In this document: positions 35,816 to 44,839 of the stretch, one piece after another | Layout: the number at the start of each line of letters is the position of its first letter | Position numbering within the stretch: the stretch's first letter is position 1 | Origin: an uncultured Bacteroidia bacterium | GTDB lineage: Bacteria > Bacteroidota > Bacteroidia > Bacteroidales > Prolixibacteraceae | Direction: 5' to 3' | NCBI GenBank assembly: GCA_903854235.1 | Contig: CAINVV010000151.1 | Location: 1 to 53,663, forward strand | DNA length: 53,663 nt | Made by a program: the position numbers and the translations under genes | Notes under the pieces: model-generated | Told to the model about the DNA's origin: nothing | The model's database searches: none | Seen by the model: the letters and a program-made list of their open reading frames with translations, nothing else

Positions 35816-38429
35816 TTGGATAAATTTTGTGCTTTGTCAGAATTAAAATAGCATTATTCAACTCCATTTCCAGATTTTTTGCGTGGGTGATGTCGATAAA
35901 GGTAATCACCAGGCCATCAATGTGGTCGTTGAAGGTTCGGTAGGGCATGATGCGAACAGTGTACCACCGGTTATCATGGGTTGGAATGTCTGTCTCCCGG
36001 AACACCAGGGTGCGCAATACATCCAAAGAATGTTCAACCATTTCTGGGTACTGCAGATCGTTGACCAGATCGGTAAAAGGTCGACCCACATCACTTTGCC
36101 TGAATTTGAAGAGCTTCACCATCTGATCCGTAAATCTCCTTATCTTCAATTCTTTGTCTAAAAACAAAGTAGCGATGTCAGTGCTGTTCAGCAGGTTTTT
36201 CATGTCGTTCTGTGCGACCATATAATCGGCGATCTTACTTTGCAGCTCGATGTTAACGGTCTGCAGCTCTTCGTTGAGACTCTGCATCTCCTCCTTGGAG
36301 GTGGTCAGCTCTTCGTTGGCAGATTGCAGCTCCTCGTTGGTCGATTGCATCTCTTCGTTGGTCGATATCAACTCTTCCTGGGTGGTCTGCATCTCTTCAC
36401 GCGTGCTTTGAAGCTCTTCGTTCGCCCGTTGCAGTTCCAGTTCCAGTTTTTGTTCGTGAAAAGTAAAATCCTGGTTCTCCTGGATTAATTTTCTGGCCGT
36501 AGCGCGATGGAGATCCTCCACATCGGCAAAAACGATCATGATCGTACTCTTGACGGCATCGGGCCTGTCGAGCAGCTGGAGGGTAACATCTACCAACTGG
36601 ATTTTCTCCCCGGTGGCCACTTTCAGCCGCTGAAACTTGATGGGCTCATAATTCTGCTTCACTTTTCGGATGGCACCCGGAAGTACATTGCGCAAACCCT
36701 CCCTCGCCATGTCGTAGATGTTCATATTCGCACGGCCCGCAGCAGGTTCAAGGTATTTGCCGGTTCGTCCTGTGATGTACAAAATATCGCCTTCAGAGTT
36801 GATTAGCACACTTGCGGGGGCAAAACGCTGCAACACGATTTGATCCGCTATGGTTTGAATATCGGTGCGTTTATATACTTTAACCTCCTCTGTTTTTCTT
36901 CTCGGGGAGTGGATGAAGGCACTGGGAAAATCCACCAGCTCCGTAGAAATAGGCACTATCGATCGTTTGTAAAGTTTCAGTTTGCTATCTATGGGGGTAA
37001 ACCTTAAACTTTGGGAATTGTCGCTTTCGGCACTGCCGAGCAGCATGATACCTCCGGCATTCAGGCTGTAGTGAAACAGGTTGAACAATTTCTTTTGCAG
37101 TTCTGCCTCCATGTATATGAGCATATTCCTGCACATCACCATATCCAGCTTGGTGAATGGCGGATCCTTGATCACGTTGTGTGTCGCAAACACCACCATT
37201 TCCCGGATAACGGCATTGACACGAAATCCAGTTCCCTCCCTTGAAAAAAAATGATCAAGACGCTCCGAAGAAACGTCCGTAATAATGTTTCCGGCATAGA
37301 CTCCCTTTCTGGCGATGTCTATGGCATCGCTGTCGATATCGGTGGCAAAGATCTGAAGTTTCAAACCCTTTTGGATCTTTAATTTTTCAATGACTTCCAA
37401 AAAGATTATGGCCATAGAATAGGCCTCCTCTCCGGTAGAACATCCGGTCACCCAAACGCGAATGACATAATTATCGGGAAGTTCTTTAAACAATTCGGGC
37501 AAGACCTCCGCCTTCAATTTTTCCCAAACGGAGGCATCCCTGAAAAAATTGGTTACACCTATCAGCAACTCATCGAACAGGACATCCAGTTCCCCCGGAT
37601 TTTCCTGCAAAAAGCGGACGTAGCTGGCCAGTTTCTCAATTTGATGAACATTCATTCGGCGTTCAATCCTCCTGATCAAGGTATTTTTTTTGTAAAGCGC
37701 GAAGTCGTGCCCCGTTTGAGACCGAAGTAGCAGGATAATCTTTCCAAGATTGCTTCTTTTCTTGTCGTCCATTTCATTGTCAGCATTCAATGAATGACTC
37801 TCAAATAGGTAGGAGATCAGTTTTGAAGGAAGTTCCTGGGCGGGACCCAATATATCGATGTTGGTCTCCCGGAGGGCACTTTGGGGCATTCCATCGAATT
37901 TCGCCGTTAATGGATCCTGCACTACCGTAGTACCATTTCGCTCCTTAATTGCCTTCATCCCCAGACTTCCGTCGGAACCCATCCCCGAAAGGATTACTCC
38001 AATGCTTTTTTCACGCTTGTCTTCGGCCAGAGAGTAGAAAAAATAATCGATCGGCAGACGCAGACCGTGAACCTCCACCGGAACCAAAAGATTCAGGTAG
38101 CCATTCTGAATCGACATACTCTTGTTCCGGGGAATGACATAGACCTGGTTGGGCTTAACCAACAAATGATCCGTAACCAATGTTACGTTCAACTCTGTGG
38201 TGCGTTGCAGCAACTCGGGAAGAATGCCCACATAGTTGGGATCCAGGTGTTGAATGACCACGAAAGCCATTCCACTATCTGCCGGTACATTCTCAAAAAA
38301 CAGTTCCAAAGCCTCCAGACCACCGGCCGAAGCACCGATGCCCACAATTGGAAAATCCAGTTTAGTTGCCTCCTGCCCTTTGGAAGCTTTTAGCTCTGCT
38401 GGCTCCATCGGAGTTCTCCTTGATTTCAT
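35805..38429 (-). CDS. CheB-CheR fusion with coiled coil and PAS domain
   Basis: An 874-residue fusion. CheB methylesterase comes first (about 25-205: IVGIGASAGGLEALE, HLDPNYVGILPELL, GVILSGMGSDGSLGMKAI). The CheR methyltransferase follows (about 225-490: IRRIERRMNVHQIEK, VWVTGCSTGEEAYSMAI, ATDIDSDAIDIARKGVY, CRNMLIYME). Next comes a PAS-like segment (about 525-640), then a long regular coiled coil of EEL/EEMQ-type heptads (about 650-735), and finally a PAS domain to 865. Such proteins usually pair with hybrid kinases in non-chemotaxis signalling (known pattern). No methyl-accepting receptor is present in the window. It overlaps the downstream kinase gene by 11 bases. Confidence 0.92.
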   Translation of the reverse strand: MKSRRTPMEPAELKASKGQEATKLDFPIVGIGASAGGLEALELFFENVPADSGMAFVVIQHLDPNYVGILPELLQRTTELNVTLVTDHLLVKPNQVYVIPRNKSMSIQNGYLNLLVPVEVHGLRLPIDYFFYSLAEDKREKSIGVILSGMGSDGSLGMKAIKERNGTTVVQDPLTAKFDGMPQSALRETNIDILGPAQELPSKLISYLFESHSLNADNEMDDKKRSNLGKIILLLRSQTGHDFALYKKNTLIRRIERRMNVHQIEKLASYVRFLQENPGELDVLFDELLIGVTNFFRDASVWEKLKAEVLPELFKELPDNYVIRVWVTGCSTGEEAYSMAIIFLEVIEKLKIQKGLKLQIFATDIDSDAIDIARKGVYAGNIITDVSSERLDHFFSREGTGFRVNAVIREMVVFATHNVIKDPPFTKLDMVMCRNMLIYMEAELQKKLFNLFHYSLNAGGIMLLGSAESDNSQSLRFTPIDSKLKLYKRSIVPISTELVDFPSAFIHSPRRKTEEVKVYKRTDIQTIADQIVLQRFAPASVLINSEGDILYITGRTGKYLEPAAGRANMNIYDMAREGLRNVLPGAIRKVKQNYEPIKFQRLKVATGEKIQLVDVTLQLLDRPDAVKSTIMIVFADVEDLHRATARKLIQENQDFTFHEQKLELELQRANEELQSTREEMQTTQEELISTNEEMQSTNEELQSANEELTTSKEEMQSLNEELQTVNIELQSKIADYMVAQNDMKNLLNSTDIATLFLDKELKIRRFTDQMVKLFKFRQSDVGRPFTDLVNDLQYPEMVEHSLDVLRTLVFRETDIPTHDNRWYTVRIMPYRTFNDHIDGLVITFIDITHAKNLEMELNNAILILTKHKIYPNDK

Positions 38430-38996
38430 GTCAATAATTTTTTATAAGTCAGTTGGGACCGATAATCGGCGAAGCCATTCCTCAGGTATATTTCGCCTGC
38501 CATCAGGCTAGCAACAAATAACGGAAATTTACTTCAATAATAGTAATTTGCATTGGCAGAGTCATCTGTTTGAAAGGGACAAACAATCACACCCTGCCAA
38601 AAGGGTCAAAACCCAATTTGCAAGAGGTATTAAATATAGCTATTTATTGTTCAACTTGTATTATATGAAGCTATAATTCAGGAAAATAATCATCTTTTGG
38701 AATGGTTGGCATCTGCCGGTTAAGGTAGGCAGGATGTACTCCGGATTTTCTTGCCGGATTAGGTCGTTTCAGGAATACACTTGTAGTTAGACAAGATGAG
38801 AAGAAGTGACTGGATTGAGCTAAAATGAGCTATAGTGACTAAAGTACTTGCAGAAAATGAAAATCTGTCTGGAGTCCATAACGCTAAGTCCTCTAAGTAC
38901 ACTAAGTACTTGAAGTACTTCCTTTGATAACAAATAATTCACATTTCCCCTTCGTACCTATCATTTTTTTACTTAATATTGCAAAAACATTGTAAA
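38430..38996. other. Intergenic stretch with 10-base and 9-base repeat tracts, his promoter
   Basis: 567 bases between the divergent CheBR and his units. From 38815 a 10-base period (TGAGCTAAAA, TGAGCTATAG, TGACTAAAGT) appears. From 38884 to 38919 there are four nonamers (CTAAGTCCT, CTAAGTACA, CTAAGTACT, TGAAGTACT). A near-match -7 box (TAATATTG, 38974-38981) precedes the His leader. The first 350 bases are AT-rich with no gene. Confidence 0.65.
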
Positions 38997-39044
38997 ATGA
39001 CAACGATCAACCTGCATACCGGCCATCACCATCTCTTGCCATAA
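38997..39044 (+). CDS. hisL: Histidine operon leader peptide
   Basis: ATG 38997 to TAA 39042-39044 encodes MTTINLHTGHHHLLP, with His at positions 7, 10, 11 and 12 of 15 residues. It sits 88 bases before hisG. Immediately after its stop codon begins an arm that competes with the terminator-like hairpin. This is the classical arrangement of histidine attenuation: ribosomes short of His-tRNA stall on the His codons (39015-39032) and let the operon be expressed. I found it by hand translation; family identity rests on the His run and position rather than similarity to enterobacterial leaders. Confidence 0.82.
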   Translation: MTTINLHTGHHHLLP

Positions 39045-39118
39045 GGTAAGCTGGAGTTGATCATTCTAAAAATATTGAACAATTCATTGGCAGGCTTACC
39101 ACGAAAAGGTAAGCCTGC
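39045..39118 (+). promoter_or_regulatory. his attenuator with mutually exclusive hairpins
   Basis: Terminator-like stem: GCAGGCTTACC (39090-39100) with GGTAAGCCTGC (39108-39118), 11 bp perfect, 7-base loop, followed by the modest U-tract TCTCATTTT. The sequence GGTAAGC at 39045-39051, directly after the leader stop, duplicates the 3' arm and can pair with GCTTACC (39094-39100) plus a G-U pair, preventing the stem. The stem ends 14 bases before the hisG ATG, so it might also block ribosome access. Confidence 0.8.
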
Positions 39119-39132
39119 TCTCATTTTAAACT

Positions 39133-39993
39133 ATGGAAACAACGCTGCGCATCGCCATTCAAACAAAAGGAAGATTGAACGAAGACTCGATCCTCCTGCT
39201 CAATGAGTCCGGGATTAAACTAATCGACGGAAAAAGAAGACTGATCTCCTCTGCGAAAAATTTTCCGCTTGAGGTACTGTACCTGCGCGACGACGATATT
39301 CCACAGTGTGTGGCAGACGGGGTGGCCGACGTCGGTATTGTGGGCAAGAACGAAATGGACGAACAGAAAAAGGTGGTCGAGGTGATCAAATACCTTGGCT
39401 TCAGCAAATGCCGCCTCTCCCTTGCCGTGCCAAAAGACATCGAATATCCCGGTCTCCTGTGGTTTAACGACAAGAAGATTGCCACCTCCTATCCGGCCAT
39501 CCTGAAGGATTTTCTGGACAAAAACGGAATCCGCGCGGACATTCATTTCATTGCAGGTTCCGTAGAGATCGCTCCGGGCATCGGACTGGCGGATGCCATT
39601 TTTGACATCGTCAGCTCAGGCAGCACGCTGGTCAGCAACAGGCTCAAAGAGGTGGAAGTGGTGATGAAATCTGAGGCTGTCATGATTGCCAATCCATTGC
39701 TCTCCAAAGAGAAACAGGCCATTCTGGATGAACTGATCTTCAGAATCGAATCCGTCGAGAACGGCAGAGGGAAAAAATACATCCTTCTCAACGCCCCCAA
39801 CGAAAAAATGGAACAGATCATCAAGGTATTGCCGGGAATGACCTCCCCGACCCTGATGCCATTGGCCAAACCGGGCTGGAGTTCACTTCACTCCGTCATC
39901 ACCGAATCCGAATTCTGGGAGGTAATTGGTAACCTGAAAAGAAACGGAGCAGAGGGAATTCTCGTATTACCCATTGAAAAGATCATCTTTTAA
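39133..39993 (+). CDS. hisG: ATP phosphoribosyltransferase (long form)
   Basis: First enzyme of histidine synthesis: ATP plus PRPP to phosphoribosyl-ATP. At 286 residues it is the long, hexameric form with a C-terminal regulatory domain (about 215-286, VLPGMTSPTLMPLAKPGW), so it should be feedback-inhibited by histidine without HisZ. Conserved parts are RIAIQTKGRLNEDS, VADVGIVGKNEM and the PRPP-binding region GIGLADAIFDIVSSGSTL. It is the first structural gene after the attenuator, and hisD follows after 8 bases. Confidence 0.96.
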   Translation: METTLRIAIQTKGRLNEDSILLLNESGIKLIDGKRRLISSAKNFPLEVLYLRDDDIPQCVADGVADVGIVGKNEMDEQKKVVEVIKYLGFSKCRLSLAVPKDIEYPGLLWFNDKKIATSYPAILKDFLDKNGIRADIHFIAGSVEIAPGIGLADAIFDIVSSGSTLVSNRLKEVEVVMKSEAVMIANPLLSKEKQAILDELIFRIESVENGRGKKYILLNAPNEKMEQIIKVLPGMTSPTLMPLAKPGWSSLHSVITESEFWEVIGNLKRNGAEGILVLPIEKIIF

Positions 39994-40001
39994 TCGACCG
40001 C

Positions 40002-41285
40002 ATGCAAATCTACCGCCATCCATCCAGGGATATCTGGAATCAACTGACCCTCAGGGCGACTTCCGACTATTCGGAAAAGCTTCCTGTCGTGGAGGAGGTG
40101 ATGCAGAACATCCGGCTGCACGGAGATGCCGCCATCCGGGAATATACTGCAAAGTTCGATCGGGTATCCATTGAATGGCTGCAGGTGAAAGAAACCGAAA
40201 TGAATGAGGCTGAAATAGAACTGGATCCCTTGCTGGCACAAGCCATTCGAGTCGCTGCTGCGAACATCCGAACCTTTCACGAAGCACAAATCACACAGAT
40301 AGTCAGGATCGAGACTTCTCCGGGTGTGAGCTGCTGGCAAAAGAGCCTTCCCATCGAAACGGTGGGACTTTACATCCCTGGCGGATCGGCCCCCCTCTTT
40401 TCAACCGTTTTGATGCTCGCCCTGCCGGCCCAGATCGCCGGATGCAAGGAGGTTGTCCTCTGCACTCCACCAAACCCTGCCGGGAAAATCCATCCGGCCA
40501 TCCTCTTCGCCGCAAGACTTTGCAACGTGTCCCGAATCTTTAAAATCGGGGGAATACAGGCCATCGGAGCCTTGGCTTACGGAAGCGAATCCGTTCCAAA
40601 AGTCAACAAAATCTTCGGTCCGGGTAACTCTTGGGTCACCGCAGCCAAACAATATGTCTCGCTCAACACCTGCTCCATCGATATGCCCGCCGGACCCTCC
40701 GAACTGGCCGTGGTGGCAGACCTTTCGGCCAATCCTGCCTTCGTGGCATCCGATCTGCTCTCCCAGGCTGAACACGGACCCGACAGTCAGGTGCTGCTGA
40801 TCACAACGGAGGAATCAGTAGCAGTGCAAGTTGAAATCGAACTCACACGGCAACTGGAACAACTTCCCCGGAAGGAGATTGCGTCGGCCGCACTCGCCCA
40901 CAGCAGAACCGTGGTGCTCTCTTCCATGGAAGAGGTGATGGAATTTGTAAACAGCTATGCGCCAGAACACCTGATTCTTCAGTCGGATGATGCCTCTGCA
41001 CTGGCTGCAAAAGTCACCAATGCTGGATCCGTCTTCATCGGTCATTACACCCCGGAAAGTGCGGGCGATTACGCTTCAGGCACCAACCATACGCTTCCCA
41101 CTAATGGTTGGGCACGATCGGTCAGTGGATTGAACCTGGACAGTTTTTGCAAAAAAATCACTTACCAGGAAATCTCCAAAGAGGGTTTGCAGCTACTTGG
41201 ACCAGTGATCGAAACCATGGCCGAAGCCGAACTGCTTCAGGCACATAAAAATGCCATCACCCTTCGGCTCAGCCACAAGGACTAA
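40002..41285 (+). CDS. hisD: Histidinol dehydrogenase
   Basis: Zinc- and NAD-dependent enzyme oxidising histidinol to histidine, 427 residues (normal length). Signature regions include VGLYIPGGSAPLFSTVLM, KIFGPGNSWVTAAKQYV, DMPAGPSELAVVADLSANPAFVASDLLSQAEHGPDSQ and the catalytic NSYAPEHL. The start ATG lies 8 bases after hisG. The last enzyme in the pathway is thus translated second in the operon. A short spacer with octamers follows before hisC. Confidence 0.96.
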   Translation: MQIYRHPSRDIWNQLTLRATSDYSEKLPVVEEVMQNIRLHGDAAIREYTAKFDRVSIEWLQVKETEMNEAEIELDPLLAQAIRVAAANIRTFHEAQITQIVRIETSPGVSCWQKSLPIETVGLYIPGGSAPLFSTVLMLALPAQIAGCKEVVLCTPPNPAGKIHPAILFAARLCNVSRIFKIGGIQAIGALAYGSESVPKVNKIFGPGNSWVTAAKQYVSLNTCSIDMPAGPSELAVVADLSANPAFVASDLLSQAEHGPDSQVLLITTEESVAVQVEIELTRQLEQLPRKEIASAALAHSRTVVLSSMEEVMEFVNSYAPEHLILQSDDASALAAKVTNAGSVFIGHYTPESAGDYASGTNHTLPTNGWARSVSGLNLDSFCKKITYQEISKEGLQLLGPVIETMAEAELLQAHKNAITLRLSHKD

Positions 41286-41332
41286 TCTGATTGCCATGGA
41301 AAACCCAATTGCAATTTGACCAAAATCCCTTT

Positions 41333-41364
41333 AATTAGCACATTAGCAAATTAGCACATTATGG
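41333..41364 (+). repeat. Octamer tract running into the hisC start
   Basis: AATTAGCA, CATTAGCA, AATTAGCA, CATTATGG at a strict 8-base period; the last unit contains the hisC ATG. Confidence 0.75.
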
Positions 41365-42410
41365 AATTCTCGCTTCAAAATATCACCCGAAAAAACATCC
41401 AGGCCCTGCAACCCTATTCCAGTGCGCGGGATGAATTTACCGGGGAGGCCTCCGTTTTCCTGGATGCCAACGAAAATCCCTTCAATGCGCCCTGGAACAG
41501 GTATCCCGATCCGCGGCAGCTGGCGCTTAAAACCCGGCTGGGCAAGCTGAAAAACATTACCCCCGACCATATTTTTTTTGGTAACGGCAGCGACGAACCC
41601 ATCGATCTGCTCTTCCGCGCTTTCTGTGAACCCGGGACCGACAACGTGGTGGCCATCTCACCCACTTACGGGATGTATCGCGTGGCAGCCGATACCAACG
41701 ACATTGCCTACCGGGAAGTCTCATTGGAGGAGGATTTTACCCTCAACGCCTGCAAGTTGCTTGCCGCCACGGATACCTCCACAAAACTGATCTTCCTCTG
41801 TTCACCCAACAACCCTACCGGGAATGCCCTTCAGTCGGGTGAGATACTTCGGATCATCGGGGAATTTAAGGGATTGGTGGTACTGGATGAAGCCTACATC
41901 GACTTCTGTCCGGAGAAATCGCTGCTTTCCAATTTGGCACAATATCCCAATCTGGTCATCCTGCAGACGCTTTCAAAGGCGTGGGGACTGGCCGGTATCA
42001 GACTCGGCATGGCTTTTGCCTCTCCCGAAATCGTTGCGGTGCTCAGTAAAATCAAATATCCCTACAACATCAATTTGCTGACACAGGAAAAAGCACTTGA
42101 AATGCTCGGATTGGCCAGGCAAAAGGACGAATGGGTGGAGACCATCCTTCAGCAAAAAGAGCTGCTGAAAAATGAACTGGTCAGGCTACCCCTGGTTACC
42201 CTGCTCTATCCCAGCGATGCCAATTTCATCCTAATCAAAACCATCGCAGCAAAGAAAATATACGAAGCGCTTGTCGAACGAAAAATCATTGTCCGCGACA
42301 GGTCCAAGGTGGCTCTCTGCGGTGAGGCACTCAGAATCACGGTCGGTACAGCCGCTGAAAATGGTTTGCTGATACAGGCATTGAAAGAAATCGGTAAATT
42401 GCCAATGTAA
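41361..42410 (+). CDS. hisC: Histidinol-phosphate aminotransferase
   Basis: PLP enzyme converting imidazole acetol-phosphate to histidinol-phosphate, 349 residues. Seen: FLDANENPFNAPWNRYPDP near the N-terminus, FGNGSDEPIDLLFRAFC, CSPNNPTGNALQ, VLDEAYIDFC and the PLP-lysine motif QTLSKAWGLAGIRLG. It is a class-I/II aminotransferase of normal length. The next gene hisB follows after a 66-base spacer with A-rich heptamers. Confidence 0.95.
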   Translation: MEFSLQNITRKNIQALQPYSSARDEFTGEASVFLDANENPFNAPWNRYPDPRQLALKTRLGKLKNITPDHIFFGNGSDEPIDLLFRAFCEPGTDNVVAISPTYGMYRVAADTNDIAYREVSLEEDFTLNACKLLAATDTSTKLIFLCSPNNPTGNALQSGEILRIIGEFKGLVVLDEAYIDFCPEKSLLSNLAQYPNLVILQTLSKAWGLAGIRLGMAFASPEIVAVLSKIKYPYNINLLTQEKALEMLGLARQKDEWVETILQQKELLKNELVRLPLVTLLYPSDANFILIKTIAAKKIYEALVERKIIVRDRSKVALCGEALRITVGTAAENGLLIQALKEIGKLPM

Positions 42411-42432
42411 AAATGATCCAATCTGGTTAATC

Positions 42433-42460
42433 CAAAAACGAAAATCCAACATCTAAAATT
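42433..42460 (+). repeat. A-rich heptamer tract before hisB
   Basis: CAAAAAC, GAAAATC, CAACATC, TAAAATT, four unbroken heptamers ending 16 bases before the hisB ATG. Confidence 0.7.
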
Positions 42461-42476
42461 TTAAACCTCCTACCTG

Positions 42477-43601
42477 ATGAAAAAGGCACTATTTATAGAC
42501 CGTGACGGTACTTTGATCGTCGAACCACCGGAGGATTTCCAGGTCGATTCGCTCGAAAAGCTGGAATTTCTACCCGGCGTATTCAGAAATTTATTTGCTA
42601 TTAGCAAATATTTTGATTACGAACTGGTGATGGTCTCCAATCAGGATGGAATGGGCAGCGAAGCCTATCCCGAAGAAAACTTCCACCTGGTTCAAGGAAA
42701 AGTGCTAAAAGCATTTGAAAACGAGGGAATTACCTTTAAGCGCATTTTTATTGACTGCTCCTTTCCGGAAGACCTGGCTCCGACACGCAAACCCGAGATT
42801 GGCCTGCTGCAGGAGTACCTCGACGGGTCGTACGACCTGGCCAACTCCTTCGTGATCGGTGATCGGCTCACGGATGTCCAGATGGCCAAAAATCTGGGAG
42901 CCAAGGCTATCTATTTTGCACCCGAGACCCGCGCCGATGACCTGATCGACAGCAACCTCTCCGCTTCCTGCGCGATGGTAACCGACAGTTGGGAGGATAT
43001 CTTCATCTTTCTGTCGGAGAGCGAACGGAAAGCCTCCGTAAAAAGAGAGACCAAGGAGACCAATATCTTCGTAGAGATCAATTTAGCGGGGAAAGGGGTT
43101 GGAAGAATCTCTACCGGGCTGCATTTTTTTGATCACATGCTCCAGCAAATATCCACCCACTCGGGCTGTGACCTGACGATTCAGGTGATTGGTGATTTGG
43201 AAGTGGATGAACACCATACCGTCGAGGATACCGCCATCGCCCTGGGAGAGGTGGTCCTGAAAGCCCTTGGCAACAAGCGGGGCATCGAAAGGTACGGATA
43301 TTGTCTTCCGATGGATGACTGTCTGGCGCAGGTGGCCCTCGATTTTGGAGGCCGGCCCTGGCTGGTGTGGGAAGCCGAATTTCAGCGGGAATATGTGGGC
43401 GATGTGCCGACTGAGCTCTTTCACCATTTCTTCAAATCCTTCTCCGATGCCGCACGTTGCAACCTGAATATCTGGGCAGAAGGCACCAACGAACACCACA
43501 AGATAGAGGGAATCTTCAAGGCATTTGCCCGATCCATCAAGATGGCCGTCCGAAAGGATCCATTCCAGGATACGCTGCCCAGCTCGAAGGGGACGCTTTA
43601 G
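42477..43601 (+). CDS. hisB: Bifunctional histidinol-phosphatase / imidazoleglycerol-phosphate dehydratase
   Basis: A fused enzyme of 374 residues. The N-terminal HAD phosphatase ([15 protein letters not shown], residues 4-18; [36 protein letters not shown]) removes phosphate from histidinol-P. The C-terminal dehydratase (from about residue 180) shows [37 protein letters not shown] and [20 protein letters not shown], the manganese-binding His clusters. The fused form is like that of enterobacteria. The long spacer that follows is a copy of the composite repeat. Confidence 0.96.
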   Translation: MKKALFIDRDGTLIVEPPEDFQVDSLEKLEFLPGVFRNLFAISKYFDYELVMVSNQDGMGSEAYPEENFHLVQGKVLKAFENEGITFKRIFIDCSFPEDLAPTRKPEIGLLQEYLDGSYDLANSFVIGDRLTDVQMAKNLGAKAIYFAPETRADDLIDSNLSASCAMVTDSWEDIFIFLSESERKASVKRETKETNIFVEINLAGKGVGRISTGLHFFDHMLQQISTHSGCDLTIQVIGDLEVDEHHTVEDTAIALGEVVLKALGNKRGIERYGYCLPMDDCLAQVALDFGGRPWLVWEAEFQREYVGDVPTELFHHFFKSFSDAARCNLNIWAEGTNEHHKIEGIFKAFARSIKMAVRKDPFQDTLPSSKGTL

Positions 43602-43901
43602 AAAAGACGGAGAAGACTTTGGTACCAGGAGACTGGGGGACTATAGGACCTGGAAGAGTGAAGAGTTAAGAGTGAAGAGTGTTGAGAACTGTGTGAAAAA
43701 TGAAAAGTGAAAAGTGAAAAATAAAGCCTGCAGATTCATGATATACCGCGTAGCGGTTATAGTATTCTAGTCAAAGTTGTCTGAAGGGTTTCGACCCAAA
43801 AATTTTAAAACCATGGGATACGTTCCCTGATAAACAATAATAGAAATACTGGTAAACGAACCAATCGAAAATCAAAATTCGAAAATCGAAAATTATAAGT
43901 T
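43602..43901 (+). repeat. Composite intergenic repeat, copy B
   Basis: Ten unbroken heptamers from 43653 to 43722 (GAAGAGT x3, TAAGAGT, GTTGAGA, ACTGTGT, then GAAAAAT/GAAAAGT). A hairpin ACCGC-GTA-GCGGT follows at 43745-43757, and then CGAAAAT/CAAAATT heptamers at 43866-43893, ending 8 bases before purU. No gene is present. The position is between hisB and purU, same direction. Confidence 0.88.
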
Positions 43902-44774
43902 ATGTTTAAATCTTCCGACAAAAAAACTGCCATTTTATTGATTCACTGTCCCGACCAGCAGGGAATCCTGGCTGCTGTGACCCAGTTTCTGAACGAGAAC
44001 AACGGAAACATCATCTACCTGGATCAGAATGTAGACCGTGCGGAGTCCATCTTTTTTATGCGTGTAGAATGGGAACTCGACCAGTTTGCCATCCCCCGCG
44101 AGAAGATTGCAGACTATTTCATTACCCTGATTGCAAAAAAATATAACATCCTGTTTACCCTCCATTTTTCGGACGAACGTCCCCGAATGGCCCTCTTTGT
44201 TTCAAAAATGTCACATTGTCTCTTCGACATTCTCTCCAGGCACATGGCCGGCGAATGGGTGGTCGACATCCCGCTGATCATCAGTAACCACCCCGACTTA
44301 AAACCGGTAGCCGATCGTTTCGGAATCGAATTTTACTGTTTCGAGAAAAACGGTGCCAACAAGGAGGAGCAGGAGCTGAAAGAGGTCGCCCTGCTGAAGG
44401 AGAAGAAGATCGACCTGATTGTCCTGGGCCGCTACATGCAAGTACTCAGCAACAATTTCGTCTCCCGGTTCCCCAACAGAATCATCAACATACACCACTC
44501 CTTCCTGCCTGCCTTTGCAGGCGCCAAACCCTATCACGCAGCACACGAGCGTGGGGTGAAAATCATCGGGGCCACCAGCCATTATGTGACAGCCGACCTC
44601 GATGCGGGACCGATCATTGCCCAGGATGTGGTGCGGATCTCCCACGTCGACAGCATCGAAAACCTCGTGCGCAAGGGTCGCGATCTGGAGAAGATCGTTC
44701 TCAGCGAAGCTGTTTACAAACACCTGCAACGCAAGATTTTGGTATTTAACAACAGAACCATTATCTTCAATTAA
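43902..44774 (+). CDS. purU: Formyltetrahydrofolate deformylase
   Basis: PurU hydrolyses 10-formyl-THF to THF and formate, adjusting one-carbon supply. The 290-residue protein has an N-terminal ACT-type regulatory domain (ILLIHCPDQQGILAAVTQFL, about 8-85) and a formyltransferase-like catalytic domain. The latter carries NIHHSFLPAFAGAKPYHAAHERGVKIIGATSHYV and DAGPIIAQDVV (catalytic Asn, His, Asp). It lies inside the his operon between hisB and the tlpA-like gene. That suggests co-expression with histidine synthesis, whose AICAR by-product needs 10-formyl-THF. Confidence 0.93.
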   Translation: MFKSSDKKTAILLIHCPDQQGILAAVTQFLNENNGNIIYLDQNVDRAESIFFMRVEWELDQFAIPREKIADYFITLIAKKYNILFTLHFSDERPRMALFVSKMSHCLFDILSRHMAGEWVVDIPLIISNHPDLKPVADRFGIEFYCFEKNGANKEEQELKEVALLKEKKIDLIVLGRYMQVLSNNFVSRFPNRIINIHHSFLPAFAGAKPYHAAHERGVKIIGATSHYVTADLDAGPIIAQDVVRISHVDSIENLVRKGRDLEKIVLSEAVYKHLQRKILVFNNRTIIFN

Positions 44775-44839
44775 TTACCAACAAGCCTTTATTTACGTTC
44801 CAATATTCTGTACCATTTGTCACATCCCCGGAAAAAAAC

